9,133 bases of DNA from Eggerthella sp. CAG:209 (GTDB lineage: Bacteria > Actinomycetota > Coriobacteriia > Coriobacteriales > Eggerthellaceae), in NCBI GenBank assembly GCA_000436075.1, contig FR884632.1, positions 46,886 to 56,018 of the forward strand. The letters are read 5' to 3'. Below are positions 6,725-9,133 of the stretch, in pieces (within the stretch, counting starts at the first letter, position 1; every line of letters begins with the position of its first letter). The position numbers and the translations under genes are program-made. The notes under the pieces are model-generated. The model searched no databases. It was not told where the DNA came from and saw only the letters and a program-made list of their open reading frames with translations.

Positions 6725-8167
6725 CTATTTTTCTTGCGCCATTGGGTGACGGGTACGACCCAAACGCTCGAATTTCGTCATATCGGTTGCCGCCATTCCC
6801 TGAGTAGCATCGTGGCGTTTCTCGAACAAAGGATCGTCCGGGTCGTTCCAAATGCGCTCGGAAACCGGTTTCCATGCTGCAGCGGCATCCTTGGTTTTCG
6901 CACACAGCTCTTCGGCCGTTTCCTGTTCCTGAAGATCGGAAGAATGGGCACCTGCACGTTCGACCATTTCGGTCAGTTTGCCGCTGTTTTCCAAGATGGG
7001 ACATGGACGGAGCAGATTGTCGCTGAAAGGCTGCTCGCGGTAGTACTCCATAAAAATGGGCGACTGCAGCGCCTCGAGCAGGGAGACCTCACGAATATTG
7101 GCATTGGAGTAATGAGCGAAAACGCACGGGTCGACATCGCCTGCTGCATTAATGTGAAGGTAACGGCGTCCGCCGGCAATGCAGCCTCCCACAAATTCGC
7201 CGTCATTCTGGAAATCGAGCGTAAACAGGGGTTTCTTCTGGCGCATTTCACGTACAAAGCGGTACAGATGCTCACGCTGTTCGGGGCTAGCCATAAGATC
7301 GGGCGTAGACCCTGCACCTACCGGCATGAACGAGAAAATCCAAGCAAACAGCGCGCCTTGATCGATAAGGTAGTCGAAATACTCCTCCGAGGCAATCGAT
7401 TCCGCATTCTGTGATGTGTAGCAACATGAAACACCAAAGGGCAAACCGTTTCGCTTAAGCAGCTGCATTGCCTTCTGCACTTTGGCGTACGTTCCCGCAC
7501 CGCGACGACTGTCAGTTGCTTCTTCAAAGCCTTCGGCGCTGATGGCGGGAACAAAGTTCTTCACGCGAATCATATCCCGGCAGAACGCCTCGTCGATCAG
7601 TGTTCCATTGGTAAACGAAAGGAACACGCAATCGGGGTGCATCTCGCACAACTTGATGAGGTCCTTCTTGCGCACCAAAGGTTCACCACCCGTGTAGATA
7701 TACACATGCGTGCCCAGCTCTTTACCTTGTTTGATAATGGAATCAATCTCTTCCAAGCTTAGATTCAGTTTATTACCATATTCCGCTGCCCAGCAGCCCG
7801 TACAGTGCAGATTGCAAGCACTGGTAGGATCAAGGAGGATGGCCCAGGGGATATTGCATTCGTATTTATCGCGGTTGGCTTCCTGCACCGGCCATGCCAT
7901 CAGGTTGCCATCGATGATGAGCGTTTTCACAAGATCGTCGCGTACTTCAGGGTTGGTATCGTTCATGATGCGCATGATCAGGCGATACCAGTTGCTTTGA
8001 TCGTCAATTGCACCGCGAAATGCTGCTCGCTGAGATGAGAACAAGTCCTTTGGCGCTACTTTATCAATCAGGTCCATGATTTTTACGATGTTATGTTCAG
8101 GATCTGCCAGAAAGTAGTCAACGGCTTTCTCGAAAGCCGCCCTCTTGATGTGGTCGGTTGCCTTCAT
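6725..8167 (-). CDS. Radical SAM protein with SPASM/twitch-like C-terminal cysteines, function unassigned
   Basis: The 480-residue protein has an N-terminal helical region (1-100) of unknown role. The radical SAM core follows: CNLHCTGC gives the [4Fe-4S] cysteines C118, C122, C125, and GGEP (160-163) is the SAM-binding motif. C-terminal cysteines C329, C348 and C389 sit in a SPASM/twitch-like context (INAAGDVDPCVF, then NANIREVSLLEAL), consistent with an auxiliary iron-sulfur cluster. The last 90 residues are charged and not recognised. Such proteins cleave SAM to a 5'-deoxyadenosyl radical to modify a peptide or small molecule; the substrate is unknown and no precursor peptide is nearby. The ATG at 8167-8165 follows GAAGAGGGG with five bases between. 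It is divergent from a TetR gene with a shared promoter region, suggesting control by that regulator. metK lies 134 bp downstream. Confidence 0.88.
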   Translation of the reverse strand: MKATDHIKRAAFEKAVDYFLADPEHNIVKIMDLIDKVAPKDLFSSQRAAFRGAIDDQSNWYRLIMRIMNDTNPEVRDDLVKTLIIDGNLMAWPVQEANRDKYECNIPWAILLDPTSACNLHCTGCWAAEYGNKLNLSLEEIDSIIKQGKELGTHVYIYTGGEPLVRKKDLIKLCEMHPDCVFLSFTNGTLIDEAFCRDMIRVKNFVPAISAEGFEEATDSRRGAGTYAKVQKAMQLLKRNGLPFGVSCCYTSQNAESIASEEYFDYLIDQGALFAWIFSFMPVGAGSTPDLMASPEQREHLYRFVREMRQKKPLFTLDFQNDGEFVGGCIAGGRRYLHINAAGDVDPCVFAHYSNANIREVSLLEALQSPIFMEYYREQPFSDNLLRPCPILENSGKLTEMVERAGAHSSDLQEQETAEELCAKTKDAAAAWKPVSERIWNDPDDPLFEKRHDATQGMAATDMTKFERLGRTRHPMAQEK

Positions 8168-8199
8168 CGTTACCCCTCTTCTTTACAAAATCCCATACG

Positions 8200-8228
8200 T
8201 TGCTTTTTCTACATTTGTAGATTATATT
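8200..8228 (+). promoter_or_regulatory. Promoter of the TetR-family gene
   Basis: -35 TTGCTT (8200-8205), 17-bp spacer, -10 TATATT (8223-8228); predicted start near 8235. This gives a leader of about 76 nt before the ATG at 8311. The spacer contains the 14-bp palindrome at 8208-8221. Confidence 0.55.
8208..8221. promoter_or_regulatory. Palindromic operator candidate between divergent genes
   Basis: tctacatttgtaga is a perfect dyad of 6-bp arms with a 2-bp centre. It lies in the spacer of the TetR promoter and across the predicted start site of the radical SAM transcript (near 8214). A bound dimer would block both, the usual design for a TetR-family regulator beside a divergently transcribed target. 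Binding is inferred. Confidence 0.5.
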
Positions 8229-8248
8229 AGCTTCGAAGAGGGGCTCAA
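8221..8248 (-). promoter_or_regulatory. Promoter of the radical SAM gene
   Basis: On the minus strand: -35 TTGAGC (8248-8243), 16-bp spacer, -10 TATAAT (8226-8221, consensus); predicted start near 8214, leader about 46 nt. Its -10 shares four bases with the opposing TetR promoter's -10, so the two probably cannot be occupied together. Confidence 0.55.
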
Positions 8249-8277
8249 TGCCCAAGAGGCAAAGACCTGTATCATAA
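8248..8277 (+). CDS. Possible 9-residue leader peptide upstream of the TetR gene
   Basis: ATG at 8248 opens a short frame encoding MPKRQRPVS, stop TAA at 8275-8277. It is preceded at four bases by GAAGAGGGG, as good a ribosome binding site as that of the radical SAM gene, and lies at the very start of the predicted TetR transcript. It is in the same frame as the TetR gene, but two stops (8275, 8293) separate them. It may be chance; no family is recognised. Confidence 0.25.
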   Translation: MPKRQRPVS

Positions 8278-8310
8278 GATACACATCGGCAATGATTGGG
8301 GATTATTTTT

Positions 8311-8919
8311 ATGGCTACAATCGAGGCTAAAAAGGCTGATAGACGCGTTATTCGTACCCGAAGCGCCATACGCAAGGCCTTTACCGACCTGCTCGCCGAA
8401 ACGGCCTACAACAAGATCACCATCACCGCACTTGCCAAGCGCGCCGATGTTGACCGAAAGACGTTCTACACCCACTACTCATCAGTGGACAATCTGCTCG
8501 AAGACGTAATTCGCATCCAGACCGAAAAAAGCTTGGAGGGGATCGATTTTCGTGACTTCTTTGCCGATCCCCCTGCCTGCACCAAACGACTCCTGACCGC
8601 CATCGAAGCTTCACTGCCCTTCACCCGCGAGCAGCTGCGCACAGTTGCCGAGCATGTGCCCCTCGACGAGTACCTCACCTATTGGACGGCGGCCGCAAAA
8701 GAGCACATTCACAAGGAGGCAGGATTGCTTCCCGCCGTAGCTGAACGCAACCTCGATATCATGCTTGAATTCTATCTAGGCGGCGTCCTAAACGCCTATC
8801 TGTATTGGCTCCGTAACTGCCACGACATGCCCCTCGATGAATTACTGGCACTAATATCGGACAACGTGGCATATGGCCTTCCCGGCGCCCTTGCCCGCCG
8901 AGCCAAAATTCAACACTAA
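8311..8919 (+). CDS. TetR/AcrR-family transcriptional regulator
   Basis: The 202-residue protein is a one-component repressor-type regulator. The helix-turn-helix is at about 24-60: AFTDLLAETAYNKITITALA leads to AKRADVDRKTFYTHYSSVDN, the recognition helix with the typical TFYTHY ending. The C-terminal ligand/dimer domain (about 75-202) includes EFYLGGVLNAYLYWLRN and MPLDELLALIS, resembling the TetR_C_8-type domain of DhaS-like regulators; the ligand is unknown. I chose the ATG at 8311 because GGGG (8298-8301) lies about nine bases upstream; an in-frame TTG at 8296 would add five residues but has no ribosome binding site. It diverges from the radical SAM gene and probably controls that gene and itself through the palindrome at 8208-8221. 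A terminator-like stem follows. Confidence 0.93.
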   Translation: MATIEAKKADRRVIRTRSAIRKAFTDLLAETAYNKITITALAKRADVDRKTFYTHYSSVDNLLEDVIRIQTEKSLEGIDFRDFFADPPACTKRLLTAIEASLPFTREQLRTVAEHVPLDEYLTYWTAAAKEHIHKEAGLLPAVAERNLDIMLEFYLGGVLNAYLYWLRNCHDMPLDELLALISDNVAYGLPGALARRAKIQH

Positions 8920-8937
8920 AACCAAATCTGGAAACCA

Positions 8938-8970
8938 GCCTCCAGGATATCCCTTTCACCTCCTGGAGGC
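8938..8970 (+). terminator. Terminator-like hairpin after the TetR gene
   Basis: gcctccagga (8938-8947) and tcctggaggc (8961-8970) form a perfect 10-bp stem with a 13-nt loop, starting 19 nt after the TetR stop. The following gattgtcttt is only moderately T-rich, so termination may be partial. Confidence 0.6.
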
Positions 8971-9074
8971 GATTGTCTTTCGGACATCGTATTCCCGCAT
9001 TTTTCCTGCAGCAAGGCAAAGACACCCCGCCTAACGGGTACACTTTCGCTGAAACCAACGCGAAAGGAAGCTCC

Positions 9075-9133
9075 ATGAAAAGCAATGCCGAGCTAACCGA
9101 AGAATACTTTGCTTGCGCCGAAGAGCTCGGCGG
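9075..9133 (+). CDS. Start of an unidentified gene (partial at window edge)
   Basis: ATG at 9075 follows AGGAAG with five bases between, and an open frame of 19 full codons runs to the edge: MKSNAELTEEYFACAEELG. It is acidic and probably helical, too short to assign to a family. It lies 155 bp after the TetR gene on the same strand, beyond a terminator-like stem. A TACACT at 9039-9044 could be its -10, but no matching -35 was found. Confidence 0.6.
   Translation, partial: MKSNAELTEEYFACAEELG

Larger units (their letters stand above)
8173..8243. repeat. 9-bp inverted repeat placing a ribosome binding site on both strands
   Basis: cccctcttc (8173-8181) and gaagagggg (8235-8243) are perfect inverted copies 53 bp apart. 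The left copy is the Shine-Dalgarno of the radical SAM gene on the minus strand. The right copy reads as a Shine-Dalgarno on the plus strand, four bases before an ATG at 8248. Confidence 0.6.

Noticed and set aside
8145..8330. 61-codon plus-strand frame across the divergent promoter region
   Set aside because: It starts inside the radical SAM gene, covers both promoters and overlaps the TetR start in another frame.

Overview
The window looks like a chromosomal housekeeping stretch from an actinobacterium, most likely class Coriobacteriia (Eggerthellaceae-like). The basis is a SigA/RpoD with a Lys/Ala-rich N-terminal tail, moderately GC-rich codon use, a PriA with intact helicase motifs, and a radical SAM/TetR pair of the kind found in gut anaerobes. 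This placement is inference from protein style; no rRNA marker is present.

Layout. Five genes lie on the minus strand, read right to left: an unassigned radical SAM protein (8167-6725), metK (6590-5328), priA (5076-2545), rpoD/sigA (2391-1060) and the 5' part of rlmL (705-1, cut by the window edge). On the plus strand a TetR/AcrR regulator (8311-8919) diverges from the radical SAM gene. The first 19 codons of an unidentified gene (9075 onward) follow it.

Transcription units. metK ends in a strong intrinsic terminator (5271-5296). priA has its own promoter, whose predicted start falls on the ATG, so its mRNA is probably leaderless. rpoD has a consensus -10 in the 153-bp gap after priA. A terminator at 847-867 closes the rpoD side before rlmL. 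The 354-bp gap 706-1059 has no credible gene but is packed with inverted repeats: a REP-like cluster (753-825), a terminator, a roughly 101-bp imperfect palindrome (903-1003) and a hairpin just after rpoD.

Most interesting region. The 143-bp gap between the radical SAM gene and the TetR gene holds two opposed promoters that share their -10 bases. A 14-bp palindrome sits in the spacer of one and over the start site of the other, as expected for a TetR-type regulator controlling itself and the radical SAM gene. The same gap carries a 9-bp inverted repeat that places the same Shine-Dalgarno sequence on both strands, one copy preceding a possible 9-codon leader peptide. Other points are a two-hairpin leader before metK and an insertion of about 85 residues in the PriA DNA-binding domain. 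I found no complete new multi-gene system; the TetR/radical SAM pair is the best candidate for uncharacterised function.
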